Below, one piece after another: positions 17,868 to 27,685 of a stretch of DNA of 64,000 nucleotides. This DNA is from Solibacillus sp. FSL H8-0523. Lineage in GTDB: Bacteria; Bacillota; Bacilli; Bacillales_A; Planococcaceae. Both the position numbers and the translations under genes were made by a program. Position 1 is the first letter of the stretch, and every line of letters starts with the position of its first letter. The stretch lies in the NCBI RefSeq assembly GCF_038051985.1, contig NZ_CP150291.1, positions 3,348,001 to 3,412,000 on the forward strand. The letters run 5' to 3'. The notes beneath the pieces were generated by a model. The model saw nothing but the letters and a program-made list of their open reading frames with translations. It ran no database searches and was not told the DNA's origin.

Positions 17868-19542
17868 AAACAGAAAATCTTTAAAAACAAAAATCTTATT
17901 GTCTATTATAAGTATTCTATTACTATCAACTACGATTTTCACGGCCATTTTGTTTAACGTTTCAAATAACTTAATTGAAAAATACATTTTGCCCCAATAC
18001 CAAGAAAATTTAGTACTGCATATGAATAACTTTAATGAGCTATTTCCTGCAGACTTAGTCAATCAGGCAAAAGAAAATGAAGAACAATACGCAGAGCTGT
18101 TAGCGCGTACAAATGATTTCCAAAAAGAACTTGAAATTGAAAACGCGTATATTATGAGTAAGGTAGACGGTGAAGAGGTTATTTTAGTACTAGGTAATGC
18201 CGATGAGTATTTAACACCACTTGCCTTTACACCCGATCAAGCACAGGCATTACATACAGAGGATTTAATTTTAAGTGAGATTTACGAGGATGATTACGGG
18301 AAGCACATTTCAACTTTCCTACAAATTCCCGGGACCGATTCTGTTTTAGGGCTTGATGCAGATGCGGACTTTATTAGTGATATGAATACCACTCTGTTAT
18401 TTTTAGCTCTTTCAATTGCTGTTCTGACAATGATCATCGGTGCAATTTTAGCAATCTTTGTTGCTCGATCAATTGTGAACCCAATCAAAAATCTTGTTGC
18501 CCACACTGAGCAAGTCGCACAGGGTGACTTAACAAAAACACTTGCTAGTGAAACAAAAGATGAAATCGGTCGTTTAGTAACAAGCTTTAGTATCATGCAA
18601 CAGCAACTACAAACAACACTTGGTCATGTCAACGAGACCGCACAGCACGTTGCCGGTGGTGCCGAAACATTACAGCAGAGCGTCAGCCAAGTGACAGAAA
18701 CAACAACCCATGTTTCAAGCGCCATTCAAGAAATTGCAGCAAACACCGAGCAGGTTTCCTCAGACGCCAAACAAACATTAGCATTTGTCTCTGCCTTTAC
18801 GAATCAAATTAATGCAATTTCTAAAACAACGACACACTTAACAAATGAAGCGATTCATGCTTCAAATGTAGCGATAGATGGAAAAGATAGCATCCAAAAA
18901 TCTGTAGAGGGCATTGATATCATTAGTCAAACTGCCAAAACATCATTAACGATTACAGAAAAAATGAACACACGCGCACAGGAAGTTAGTCAAATCACAA
19001 AAATCATTTCTAGTATTTCTGATCAAATTAACTTACTTGCCCTAAATGCTGCCATCGAAGCAGCACGCGCTGGTGAATACGGGAAAGGCTTCGCAGTCGT
19101 ATCCGATGAAATCCGTTCACTAGCCGAGCAATCTGCAAAATCAGCTAGCAGTATTTCAACGCTAATTGGTGAAATGCAAAGTGATTCACACAATACCGTT
19201 GTTGCGATTACGAATGTTGTCACTAAAATCGATGAAGAAAGTTCAACAATTTATAATGCTGGCGAAACCTTCAAGGATATTTCATCATTAGTTAATACGA
19301 TTAAAAACGACATTCAATCTGTAACAGCTACGATCCAACAAATGTCCTCGAGCTCACAACAACTGGTTGATACAACAAATATCACTGTCGATGCACTCCA
19401 GGTAACAAACAACAATTCACAAAGCATCGCTGCTTCGATGCAGGAGCAATCCGCATCTACAGAAGAAATGCTGAGTATCACGGTTGAATTAAATGACCTG
19501 ATTAACCATTTAACACAACAAATTCGTCATTTCAAATTATAA
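17860..19542 (+). CDS. Methyl-accepting chemotaxis protein
   Basis: A 560-residue chemoreceptor. TM1 at about residues 12-35, an extracytoplasmic sensor of about 125 residues (single Cache/PAS-like rather than four-helix, judged by length and alternating strands), TM2 at about 175-200, HAMP ([20 protein letters not shown]), then the cytoplasmic signalling domain with hairpin tip [20 protein letters not shown] and EIRSLAEQS. Ends at HFKL. Start overlaps the upstream ATP-grasp gene by 8 bases. It reports an extracellular cue to CheA/CheW. A strong terminator follows. Confidence 0.92.
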   Translation: MLKNRKSLKTKILLSIISILLLSTTIFTAILFNVSNNLIEKYILPQYQENLVLHMNNFNELFPADLVNQAKENEEQYAELLARTNDFQKELEIENAYIMSKVDGEEVILVLGNADEYLTPLAFTPDQAQALHTEDLILSEIYEDDYGKHISTFLQIPGTDSVLGLDADADFISDMNTTLLFLALSIAVLTMIIGAILAIFVARSIVNPIKNLVAHTEQVAQGDLTKTLASETKDEIGRLVTSFSIMQQQLQTTLGHVNETAQHVAGGAETLQQSVSQVTETTTHVSSAIQEIAANTEQVSSDAKQTLAFVSAFTNQINAISKTTTHLTNEAIHASNVAIDGKDSIQKSVEGIDIISQTAKTSLTITEKMNTRAQEVSQITKIISSISDQINLLALNAAIEAARAGEYGKGFAVVSDEIRSLAEQSAKSASSISTLIGEMQSDSHNTVVAITNVVTKIDEESSTIYNAGETFKDISSLVNTIKNDIQSVTATIQQMSSSSQQLVDTTNITVDALQVTNNNSQSIAASMQEQSASTEEMLSITVELNDLINHLTQQIRHFKL

Positions 19543-19551
19543 CTTCAACGC

Positions 19552-19591
19552 AAAAAGCCAAAACCCACATTGACCCGGGTTTTGGCTTTTT
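19552..19591 (+). terminator. Terminator of ATP-grasp/chemoreceptor operon
   Basis: Perfect 15-bp stem (19552-19566 with 19577-19591) with T run. Nearly the same AAAAAGCCAAAA arm recurs at 22199 after another chemoreceptor. Confidence 0.9.
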
Positions 19592-19653
19592 CTATAAAAC
19601 AAATGGCTTTGCTATTATTTCAGTTGTTATTGTCTAGCTAGCTCATTATAAGT

Positions 19654-20226
19654 TTAGTTCATAGGATACTGCTGCAATAATTCTTCACTACGCGCTATCG
19701 TTCTTGTATAGGTTTCTTTTGCCGCATCTAATTTTGCCGTGTCATCGTTCATGCTCAATTGTTTGGCTTGCATCGATTTTAAATCTTGCAACCACTTTTG
19801 TTGATCCAGCTGCAAATGTGCCTTTTCTTGACCGGATAATTTGCGATTTAACGTTTCATAGACATTATTTAAAGACGCCTTTGCCTGCATATAAGCATCT
19901 TCGTAATGCATTAGAGCTTCTGTTTGTTCATCCTTAGCCAAAAGTTCTTGTTCTGATGGCAGGTCATTCATTGCACTTTTTAACTGTTGAAGCTCGCTGT
20001 GCAACGCTTCTGTCTCACTTGAAGCAGAAGCATTTCCGGCTACTGCCTCTTCTTTTTTCGGAGCTGCTTTCTCCTCTTTTGCTGTTCCTTGCTGTTGTAG
20101 CGTGTCAATTTCTTCATTTTTTGCTGTTACCGTTGATTTCATGTAAACAAACGCAACGATTAATAACACAACCATTACGACATTGACAACGAAAGAAGCC
20201 ATCGCAACTACTTTCCAATCCTTCAT
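19654..20226 (-). CDS. Membrane-anchored protein with LprI/DUF1311-like domain
   Basis: A 190-residue protein with one N-terminal membrane segment (about residues 5-28, ASFVVNVVMVVLLIVAFVYM), a short coiled coil, an Ala/Lys/Glu-rich linker and a C-terminal helical domain. The stretch YMQAKASLNNVYETLNRKLS followed by QEKAHLQLDQQKWL resembles the LprI/DUF1311 pattern (Ala-x-LNxxY...Qx5W), a family that includes lysozyme inhibitors. I choose ATG 20226, six bases after GAGGTG, over the GTG nine bases upstream. Domain assignment is by eye; function is unproven. Confidence 0.6.
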   Translation of the reverse strand: MKDWKVVAMASFVVNVVMVVLLIVAFVYMKSTVTAKNEEIDTLQQQGTAKEEKAAPKKEEAVAGNASASSETEALHSELQQLKSAMNDLPSEQELLAKDEQTEALMHYEDAYMQAKASLNNVYETLNRKLSGQEKAHLQLDQQKWLQDLKSMQAKQLSMNDDTAKLDAAKETYTRTIARSEELLQQYPMN

Positions 20227-20367
20227 TATGTACACCTCAAGACTATTTTCTTCTTTTCAAGTATACCGTGAAGGGCTTACCTCTTCCTGCGTTTTTACCA
20301 AAAAAATGATTTTTGTTGATAAAAATGTGATATTCACTGTTATTGAGTGTATTTCAAGTAATTACGC

Positions 20368-22026
20368 TCATCTCTGAATTGGACAATTTTTTCTCGTAGC
20401 TTTTTGGTCGTTTAATAACTTCTCGCGTAATGCCTTATCACTCGCGTAAATATACAGTCCATGAATCCCGCGTTTCATTAAAATATTAATTGAATTTAAC
20501 ACGATTTTTTCTTTTGCTTCAGCAATATTTTGTATACCTTCAGAGCCTGTATACGCTCCCTTATCCATATATTTACTTGTATCAATAACAATTTCATCTT
20601 TCGCTGCATCATATTGAACAGATGGCCCAAGTACAACGCCTACATAATTTAGGTCAAAGCCTTGAATCGTATAAATCGAGCCGACTTCATTGATGGTCGC
20701 CTTTTCTTCTGCCCATGCTTTAGTGCTCCCTGTTGAATTCCACGGCAGCTTATATTCTCCATTCGATTCCGTTACGTAATACGTTTCACCGTCTTTTTTA
20801 TGTAAATAATCAAACGTCGATACAACACGGCTCAAACCAAACTCCTGGTTTTTTGCAATGATTGCTGCATGCATTTCTTCCATTGTCTTAAATATTTTCA
20901 GTTCGTACTTATCATCTTTTGGAAGAGGGAGTAACACCTTAGATTTAAATTGATTAATCCAATTGATTACAGCGTCATTTGCTTTCATACGAAACTGGTT
21001 CGTTAAAGGGTACACTTCTGCACTTGTGCTTAGCTTTTTCATTTCCTCTAATTTCGCAACGCCCCACAAGCTTTTAAACTTTAACACTTGGTCTTGATCA
21101 AAAATCACAATGACTACCTTTGCCCGTTTTAATAGCTCCTCAAGATGATTTTCATATTGAAAACTATTGAACTTATCAGGCTTCGTTAATAAAAGATGTG
21201 CTTCATCGACTAAAACGACATCTACTTTTTGATTTTCTTTATCCAACTTGTTAATTAATTTCGTAGGTTTTTCAAAGCTTGATACACTCAGATGCTTCAC
21301 TTGGCGTGCGATGTCTTTATAGGTTTTTAGCATTTCTTCATGATGAACAACTAAGTAATTTTTTGTTTCATATAGATTTGATGAAGCTTCACTCTTTTGT
21401 TCTTGAATCGTATTAAAAATCGAACTTATCACGACACTTTTCCCTACACCTGCTTCGCCTTCAATCACAAGTAGGCTGCCATATTCACCAGAAGATGCTT
21501 TTACTTGTTTCTCGCAAAATGCTAGTACCTTTTCTTTTAAATCTTGCTGTTCGATAGATAATTCTTTGAACGGAGACAGCTTAAAAATGTCCTTATTTTC
21601 AATAACATGGAGCTCATGGTCAACAAGCTTTTGTTCATGTAGCTTTTTCCAAAGCTCTTTAAATAAGTCTTGATCATAATATGGTTTGTTGTGATAGTTG
21701 TGGGTGAAATCATTTACCGTTTTACTTTTATTTTGAAGTGTATATTTCTCATCCCCTAAAAAATAATTTATTAGCTTTGTTTCCAAATGAAACGTTGCGG
21801 AACGATTAAAGGTATCGTGCTTTATAAGATTAATACGATCAATATTTTTTCGAGATTTCAAATGTGCCTTCATACGTTTTTTAAAATATACGGTTTCCCC
21901 TATGTAAGCTTCTTTGTTTCCATTCAAAACGTAAATAACCGGATAGTTCAAAAATTGTTCGTCTCGATTAATATTATCCATGCTTTCTGATTTGAATGGC
22001 CATGATAGGATTTCAATTGCTGACAT
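20368..22026 (-). CDS. GIY-YIG nuclease fused to DUF2075 NTPase/helicase-like domain
   Basis: A 552-residue two-domain protein. Residues about 28-95 form a GIY-YIG nuclease: Y32-V-L with Y41-I-G, R51 in KKRMKAHL and E82 in HLETKLINYF. From about 150 a P-loop domain of the DUF2075 type begins: Walker A GEAGVGKS (190-197), DEAH at 274-277 inside VVLVDEAHLLL, a QFRM arginine motif and EVGSIYTIQGFDLNYVGVVLG, like superfamily 1 helicase motif V. AGAAGGTG precedes ATG. The gene stands alone, with AT-rich flanks and no obvious terminator. Such fusions are often in defence contexts; anti-phage or DNA-processing function is inference. Confidence 0.85.
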   Translation of the reverse strand: MSAIEILSWPFKSESMDNINRDEQFLNYPVIYVLNGNKEAYIGETVYFKKRMKAHLKSRKNIDRINLIKHDTFNRSATFHLETKLINYFLGDEKYTLQNKSKTVNDFTHNYHNKPYYDQDLFKELWKKLHEQKLVDHELHVIENKDIFKLSPFKELSIEQQDLKEKVLAFCEKQVKASSGEYGSLLVIEGEAGVGKSVVISSIFNTIQEQKSEASSNLYETKNYLVVHHEEMLKTYKDIARQVKHLSVSSFEKPTKLINKLDKENQKVDVVLVDEAHLLLTKPDKFNSFQYENHLEELLKRAKVVIVIFDQDQVLKFKSLWGVAKLEEMKKLSTSAEVYPLTNQFRMKANDAVINWINQFKSKVLLPLPKDDKYELKIFKTMEEMHAAIIAKNQEFGLSRVVSTFDYLHKKDGETYYVTESNGEYKLPWNSTGSTKAWAEEKATINEVGSIYTIQGFDLNYVGVVLGPSVQYDAAKDEIVIDTSKYMDKGAYTGSEGIQNIAEAKEKIVLNSINILMKRGIHGLYIYASDKALREKLLNDQKATRKNCPIQR

Positions 22027-22198
22027 GTTTACACCTTCTTAATTATTATTAGAATTAGGTATATAAAAACAATTATTACCAATATATTATCGAATTACTG
22101 TAGCTATATAATATATTATTAATTATATACAGAGGTCTACAGACTAGACATATAAATCGACTATTTACTTACTTGTTTTTACCCCCAACAGTCATAAT

Positions 22199-22239
22199 AA
22201 AAAGCCAAAATCCGCATCTACTAAGGATTTTGGCTTTTT
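22199..22239 (-). terminator. Terminator of 4HB chemoreceptor gene
   Basis: Perfect 15-bp stem (22199-22213 with 22225-22239), A run on one side and T run on the other, about 90 bases beyond the chemoreceptor stop. Confidence 0.8.
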
Positions 22240-22330
22240 CTATCTTAGTTCAAGTTGTAACTTTTCATTCAAATAAGACGAACGCATCATACACATCATA
22301 TTTCGGCAATCCGTCATTATCGATTTCTAT

Positions 22331-24043
22331 TTAAAGTGTAAACCGTTTCACAACATCGTTTAATTCTGTTGCGACATTGGCTAAGCTTTGGCTAGATTGC
22401 TGCATATCCTCCATAGATGCGGCCTGCTCTTCAGATGCGGCCGATACCATTTCGCAGTTTTTCGAATTATTTTCAGCAATGGATAAAATCTCCGCCGCAC
22501 TTTGTGTAAATGTTTCAAAGTCGTCTACAATATGTTCCACCGACGCAGCTGTTTGATTTAATACCGGCGCTACTTCTGATGTATTTGTTAAAATATCTTG
22601 GAACTTGCGCGCAGTATTTTCTGTAATTTCTAACCCATTATCGGCCTCGTTATATACGACATTCATAATTTCAACAGACTGTGCTGTGTCGCCTTTAATA
22701 TTTGTTAAAATCGTACCGACTGATTTCGTAGCTTCAATTGATTGTTCTGCAAGTTTTCGTACTTCATCGGCTACCACTGCGAAGCCTTTTCCGTGTTCAC
22801 CTGCGCGTGCTGCTTCAATCGCTGCATTTAGCGCCAGTAAATTCGTTTGCTGGGAAATGCTGTCGATTACTTTTAAAATTTCATCAACTTCTCCTACTTG
22901 ATTAGCGAGTGCTTGTACGACACGATTTGATTGCTGGATCGAGTCCTTAATTTGTTTCATTTGTTCAAGGTTTTCCCCAACAATCGTCGAGCCTTCATTC
23001 GCCTCTTTAATGGCTGTCGATACTAGGTTCTCTACCTCTCTAATGTTTTCATGAATCATCGTAAAGCCACTCGCAACACGGTTAATCACAATTGCATTTT
23101 CTTCTAAACGATGTTGCGTTTGCTCCGCGCCTGCTGAAATTTCTTGAATCGACGATACGACATGCTCGGCTGCAGAACTCGATTCTTCAACGTTTAACAT
23201 TAGCTGTTTTGACGTCTGGTCGACATGTGATGAAGAAGACTGCACCTTTTTCATTGCATCACGAATCGATTGAAACGTTTCATTAAATGCAATCGTTAAC
23301 TGCCCTAATTCATCTTTTGATTGGTAGCTGCCCTGTATCGTAAAATCACCATTTTGTGCTTTTTGTAATTGCTCACGTAATTGTTTTAACGGATTTGTTA
23401 CCATACGTGAAACACTTAAGCTAAATATTATTAAAAGCGTTAGCGAGCCTAGGTTAATAAAGGCATTTCTCATTTTATTTGTATTAGCTGAAGCAATACT
23501 CTCAGCAACAATTTGTTCAGTTTGCGTAACTTTAAACTGCTGTAATTGTTGTAAAATCGACACTAGCTCCATGCGTGAATTTTTAACCTTTTCACGATAT
23601 AGCTGATACGATGCCTCATTATTCCCCGCTAACGCTAACTGCATCACCTGTTCTTGGTCATCCGCTAAACTATTAACTGTTGTATAAAATTGTTCAAGCT
23701 TACCTTTTTCCTCCGCTGTTAATGGCAAGTTCTCGTATTTTTCAAAATCTGCGTATACTTTGTCAATGCCATTGTTAATTTCGTCATATAAGTTTTGTTT
23801 TTCCTGGAGTGTTTCAGCTGATATCATTTCAATAATGATCGTATTAATGCGTAAGTTTACCGCAACCGCATTACCCAGCCAATCGTTCGGTATAAACTTT
23901 TCTTCATAAATGGTTTCTATATCCTTCGACATCGATTGCACTTGATAATACGATAATGTCGCAATTGCTAATGAAATAATTATTCCAATAGAAACAATTA
24001 TTAATAGCTTACTCTTAACTTTTAAATTTTTTAGAACGTTCAT
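22331..24043 (-). CDS. Methyl-accepting chemotaxis protein (4HB type)
   Basis: A 570-residue chemoreceptor. TM1 at about residues 12-32, a four-helix-bundle ligand-binding region of about 150 residues, TM2 at about 190-210, HAMP ([20 protein letters not shown]), and a cytoplasmic signalling domain with tip [20 protein letters not shown] and [20 protein letters not shown] precedes ATG. Same architecture as the partial receptor at the left edge but a different sequence. The upstream 300 bases are AT-rich, with no other gene. Confidence 0.93.
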   Translation of the reverse strand: MNVLKNLKVKSKLLIIVSIGIIISLAIATLSYYQVQSMSKDIETIYEEKFIPNDWLGNAVAVNLRINTIIIEMISAETLQEKQNLYDEINNGIDKVYADFEKYENLPLTAEEKGKLEQFYTTVNSLADDQEQVMQLALAGNNEASYQLYREKVKNSRMELVSILQQLQQFKVTQTEQIVAESIASANTNKMRNAFINLGSLTLLIIFSLSVSRMVTNPLKQLREQLQKAQNGDFTIQGSYQSKDELGQLTIAFNETFQSIRDAMKKVQSSSSHVDQTSKQLMLNVEESSSAAEHVVSSIQEISAGAEQTQHRLEENAIVINRVASGFTMIHENIREVENLVSTAIKEANEGSTIVGENLEQMKQIKDSIQQSNRVVQALANQVGEVDEILKVIDSISQQTNLLALNAAIEAARAGEHGKGFAVVADEVRKLAEQSIEATKSVGTILTNIKGDTAQSVEIMNVVYNEADNGLEITENTARKFQDILTNTSEVAPVLNQTAASVEHIVDDFETFTQSAAEILSIAENNSKNCEMVSAASEEQAASMEDMQQSSQSLANVATELNDVVKRFTL

Positions 24044-24290
24044 TGTAGTCCCCTTTGTGAAATGTAGTTTTCCCTTCGGTATACTAGTCCTATAAATTTC
24101 TTAATGATGAAAAGTCACCGTAAAATGTAAATTACTCATTAAAAACATATGGGAATTAAATACTTTTCTAGAATTATAACACTATATATATTACTCCTAC
24201 AATCTGTAGATTAATTTGGGATTTTATAAATTAATTTGTTAAACCTACACCGTTTAATTCAATCGATTGCGAATAAACAAGTTTAAAAAA

Positions 24291-24333
24291 TACCGAGTCC
24301 CTACGCCATTTAAAATGTGCGAGGGACTCGGTA
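24291..24333 (-). terminator. Terminator of padR-like gene
   Basis: Perfect 12-bp stem (24291-24302 with 24322-24333), 15 bases downstream of the padR stop. Confidence 0.82.
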
Positions 24334-24347
24334 TATTCATGTGAAGC

Positions 24348-24887
24348 TTAAATTATATTTGTTTGCAATTTTTCTACAAGCTTTTCTAACCAAACAATTT
24401 CATGCTCAATAGAATGATGGATATATGATTGCAAATAATGAGCATTTCCTTGCAGTGACTGGTTTTCTGATAGCTGTGCGTACATGTTATTTAAATTCGT
24501 TTGCTTTGTGTAATAGTCAGCTATTTTCTTTTCTAAAATAGTGATGATCCGGTTTTTATCGGCATGTCGGATAAACACAATGCCGACAACCATGTCTGAT
24601 ACCTTATTGGCCTTTTCGAATAATTCATAAATTTTTAATGGAAGTTGCTCTCTCCCTTTGTCCGTGATCGCAAATACTTGCTTGTCCGGGCGGTTTTCTT
24701 CCTTTATGATTTCTCGTGGCTCGACTAATCCTTGTTTTGTAAGGGAATCAAAATGATAATACAGCTTACTTTCTGTCAAATTCCCCATTTTATCGAATGG
24801 AATGGGCTCGGATAATTCCTTTTTCAATTTATACGGGTAATTATCACCTTGCATCAGCTTACTTAAAATATAAATTTGAATCGACAT
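24348..24887 (-). CDS. PadR family transcriptional regulator
   Basis: A 179-residue PadR-type repressor. The N-terminal winged helix is clear: IQIYILSKLMQGDNYPYKLKKEL, then LTESKLYYHFDSLTKQGLVEPRE and DKQVFAITDKGREQL. The C-terminal helical region (about 100-175) fits a PadR dimerisation/ligand domain. It lies 74 bases downstream of an export permease gene on the same strand, separated by a terminator, so it likely regulates that transporter. Start ATG 24887 follows GATGGAGGTAGATC. Confidence 0.9.
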   Translation of the reverse strand: MSIQIYILSKLMQGDNYPYKLKKELSEPIPFDKMGNLTESKLYYHFDSLTKQGLVEPREIIKEENRPDKQVFAITDKGREQLPLKIYELFEKANKVSDMVVGIVFIRHADKNRIITILEKKIADYYTKQTNLNNMYAQLSENQSLQGNAHYLQSYIHHSIEHEIVWLEKLVEKLQTNII

Positions 24888-24923
24888 GATCTACCTCCAT
24901 CCTTCACTTTACCGAATAAAACG

Positions 24924-24958
24924 AAAAGCTTCAACCACTTAGAAGGATTGAAGCTTTT
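24924..24958 (-). terminator. Terminator between export permease and padR
   Basis: 11-bp stem (24924-24934 with 24948-24958) immediately after the permease stop, T-rich on both sides. Confidence 0.75.
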
Positions 24959-24961
24959 TGA

Positions 24962-26113
24962 TTACTTAGAAATGACTGGTGATGGCTCGATTGGCTGCTT
25001 TTTGTGTAAAAGCGTGACGATTAATGCATTAATTAGCACTGCGCCTACGCCTACTGCTACTAAGCCCCAAAGGAATGGTGCTTGATCGGTTGAACCGAAC
25101 ATCACCGCAGAGTATGATTGCACGGAATGGTACATTGGTGTGATGTAGCTTACAACATCGAAATAGCTATACATCATCTCACGCGGCATTGTCGCACCGT
25201 TGGCAATTGTTTGTGACAGTAGTACAGGAATATTTAAAATCATACCTGCTTCACCAATTAAGAATGTGAAGATGGCACAGAAGTTAAACGCTACCATGTA
25301 TAGTAACACTTGCTGACCGTAAACTTGGAAAATAACATCTGTATTTAAATCGGCAATTAAAAATGCAATCCCTACTGCAAAAATTGAAGATACAATCGCA
25401 ATGATTAATGCTGATAATTGTACATAACCGAAAAGTTTTGCTTTTGACGCTTTACTACGGCTTTGATTGTATGCTTGTACTAACTGCATCGCGGCAATCA
25501 TAGCCCCAACATAACATGCCATTGTTAAAAACATTGGTAGCATATTATTGTGCATACCGTCTGGCACATCGTTCATGATGACATAGTTACCTACATATGC
25601 GTCTTCAATTTGTTTGGCAATTTCATCAGCTTGCTCCTCAGGTACGTTCATATTTAAGAGAACGCCTTTTGCTGTTTGTGTAGAGAAGCTTGCACTTAAC
25701 TGATTGTTGATTTCTGTTACTACAGAATTCATTGAGGATGCAACCATTGTGGCACTTGCTTCATTGACGGTGAAATCAATTTGTGCCGATTGCCCTTTTT
25801 GTGCACTTTCCGAGAAGTCTTCTGGAATGTGAATAACTAATGCGTATTTATTGTCGCCTAATTTATCTAATGCTTTTTCGTTCGAAATATTTGTTGTTAT
25901 TTCAAACGGTAAGCTTTCTGCTAGCTGCTCGGCAATTTGAGTACCTGCTTCGCCTTTATCATCATTTACAAGCGCAACTTTTAACTCATCCATGTTTCCT
26001 GGTAATGCTGTGTAACCTAATAAAAAGATTAATAGCATCGCTACAGCATAGAATATACCCATGAAAACAGACGCCCCGAAGCCTTGTAAACGCATAAACT
26101 GTTTAAATTTCAT
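24962..26113 (-). CDS. ABC-2/YhgE-type membrane exporter (copy A)
   Basis: A 383-residue membrane protein of the YhgE/Pip and DUF3533-like group: TM1 at about 14-35, a large extracytoplasmic domain (about 40-190, with VALVNDDKGEAGTQIAEQLAE), then five TM segments. I start at ATG 26113, which has AAAGGGAA upstream; the in-frame ATG at 26146 has none. No ATPase gene is adjacent, as is common for this group. A 16-bp perfect palindrome lies upstream and padR downstream. Probable role: export of lipophilic or toxic compounds, by family. Confidence 0.82.
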   Translation of the reverse strand: MKFKQFMRLQGFGASVFMGIFYAVAMLLIFLLGYTALPGNMDELKVALVNDDKGEAGTQIAEQLAESLPFEITTNISNEKALDKLGDNKYALVIHIPEDFSESAQKGQSAQIDFTVNEASATMVASSMNSVVTEINNQLSASFSTQTAKGVLLNMNVPEEQADEIAKQIEDAYVGNYVIMNDVPDGMHNNMLPMFLTMACYVGAMIAAMQLVQAYNQSRSKASKAKLFGYVQLSALIIAIVSSIFAVGIAFLIADLNTDVIFQVYGQQVLLYMVAFNFCAIFTFLIGEAGMILNIPVLLSQTIANGATMPREMMYSYFDVVSYITPMYHSVQSYSAVMFGSTDQAPFLWGLVAVGVGAVLINALIVTLLHKKQPIEPSPVISK

Positions 26114-26153
26114 TCGTTTAATTCCCTTTCTTTCTTTCAATCTCATAACAATA

Positions 26154-26169
26154 TACTCTAATTAGAGTA
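26154..26169 (-). promoter_or_regulatory. 16-bp perfect palindromic operator
   Basis: TACTCTAATTAGAGTA in the leader of exporter copy A, about 40 bases before its start and just downstream of a TATAAT-like box (about 26187-26192 on the minus strand). A likely site for the adjacent PadR or another repressor. Confidence 0.6.
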
Positions 26170-26373
26170 CTTTACTTGAACTATATTATATTATTATTCT
26201 AGAAAAGTAAAGTTCGTGGTCCTATTGTGTTGGAATTGGAACGACAAAAAAGACGCTGATTCCAAAATGGAGTCAACGTCTTTTTAATCCCTGTAGCCGG
26301 GTCAGGTTATTTAATTTTCTCCTTTTAACTCACTTTAGTTCCAACAATGATATGCATCACTTTTACAATAAAA

Positions 26374-26409
26374 AAACGCACGAAAGGCTGCTCACCTTTT
26401 CGTGCGTTT
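26374..26409 (-). terminator. Terminator of exporter copy B
   Basis: 14-bp stem with one bulge (26374-26387 with 26395-26409), 10 bases beyond the stop. A second, less perfect hairpin follows at 26247-26285. Confidence 0.8.
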
Positions 26410-26418
26410 AATTTATTA

Positions 26419-27555
26419 TTATGCCTTTTTTACCGGTTTAAAGATTGATAATCCGTAAACAACAAACCCAACAACCCCAATACCTAAAATCGTATTGAAT
26501 GAAGCACCTGTGTAGAAGCCGCTACCGAAGTAGAAGATATCACGTAAGCCTTCAGATGCGAAGCGTAGTGGAATCCATGGACGAATGAAGTTTACAAAGA
26601 AGTCTGGTAACATTTCTTGTGGTGTCATTAATACACCCATACCTAACAGCATTACAACCATTAATAAGGTAATCGCTGGCTTGCCGACCCATGCCGTAAT
26701 GGCAGATACTAGTAAGTAGAAGCAGAATGCCGCAAAGGATACGAATAACGCCACTACCCAATAGCCTGGCATATTAATTCCTGCGATTTGTGCAAGTGTT
26801 GCTACTGTAAAGCCTGAGAATAATGCGATGATTACACCGAATAAAATCTGACCAAACATTAATTCAATCGTTTCTTTACGTGTAAGCATTTCACGTTTTA
26901 AAATACCTGATGTTGTTAAGAATAAGACAAATCCACCGATTAACGCCCCTACCCAAGCTGGTACTGCCATTAATACTGGCGCACTACCATTTGCTGTTGA
27001 AGCGGTAATTTCATTAAATACTTGTTCTTGTGCCACAATTGGATTTACTAAAACTGCAGCTTGTGTTGCATCGATTTTTTTATCGCCCATTTGTTCAACA
27101 AAGCTTGTTGAATACTGACTGTTAATTTGTGCAATTAGGCCATTCAAAGCTGTTTTTGCAACATTTGAACCTTGCGCATTAAAGCCTTGGTTTAAATATA
27201 CTTTTAATGTTGCGGCTTCATTATTCGTTAACGCATTTTGTAAGGTATCATTATAACCTTCTGGAATAACGAATGCTGCGTAGTATTCTTTATCCGCAAA
27301 TAATTGTTCAATGTCGGCCTCGTTTTCCGTAGTAAATGCAAGTACTGGCTCAGCCCCGTCTACACCTTTACCCATTTGTTCGACTGCAGCTTTTACCGCG
27401 TCTACATGTTGCCCTTCATCATTAACGATAAATGCGACTGGTAAATTTCTTACCTGTGGATCGCCTTGCGCGAATAAGTTCACCGAAAATAGCGCGATAA
27501 TTAGTATAACAGCGATGGGAGCGGCCCATGCTAGTTTTTCTTTAAATAGTCTCAA
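26419..27555 (-). CDS. ABC-2/YhgE-type membrane exporter (copy B)
   Basis: A 378-residue paralogue of copy A: TM1 at about 10-30 (APIAVILIIALFSVNLF), extracytoplasmic domain with LPVAFIVNDEGQHVDAVKAAVEQM and YYAAFVIPEGYNDTLQNALT, and five C-terminal TM segments. Start is TTG at 27555, nine bases after GGAG. It is divergent from a TetR-type regulator gene, which shares its 130-base control region. The pair A/B with two different regulators suggests exporters for different inducers, or a heterodimeric exporter. Confidence 0.82.
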   Translation of the reverse strand: MRLFKEKLAWAAPIAVILIIALFSVNLFAQGDPQVRNLPVAFIVNDEGQHVDAVKAAVEQMGKGVDGAEPVLAFTTENEADIEQLFADKEYYAAFVIPEGYNDTLQNALTNNEAATLKVYLNQGFNAQGSNVAKTALNGLIAQINSQYSTSFVEQMGDKKIDATQAAVLVNPIVAQEQVFNEITASTANGSAPVLMAVPAWVGALIGGFVLFLTTSGILKREMLTRKETIELMFGQILFGVIIALFSGFTVATLAQIAGINMPGYWVVALFVSFAAFCFYLLVSAITAWVGKPAITLLMVVMLLGMGVLMTPQEMLPDFFVNFIRPWIPLRFASEGLRDIFYFGSGFYTGASFNTILGIGVVGFVVYGLSIFKPVKKA

Positions 27556-27580
27556 TGCCCAACACTCCTTTAAGTTCTCA

Positions 27581-27661
27581 ACACATTGTTTATTGTTACC
27601 CGTTTATTTTATAATTATCACAATACCATAGCAATAAACAAAATCAGACACATTGTTCATT
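27581..27661. promoter_or_regulatory. TetR-type operator repeats in divergent promoter
   Basis: ACACATTGTTTATT at 27581-27594 is repeated as ACACATTGTTCATT at 27648-27661, and the inverse GCAATAAACAAA occurs at 27631-27642. The three elements tile the control region shared by exporter copy B and the TetR gene, as expected for auto- and cross-regulation. Confidence 0.5.
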
Positions 27662-27685
27662 TTTCGAAAACTAGGAGGCGTCATT

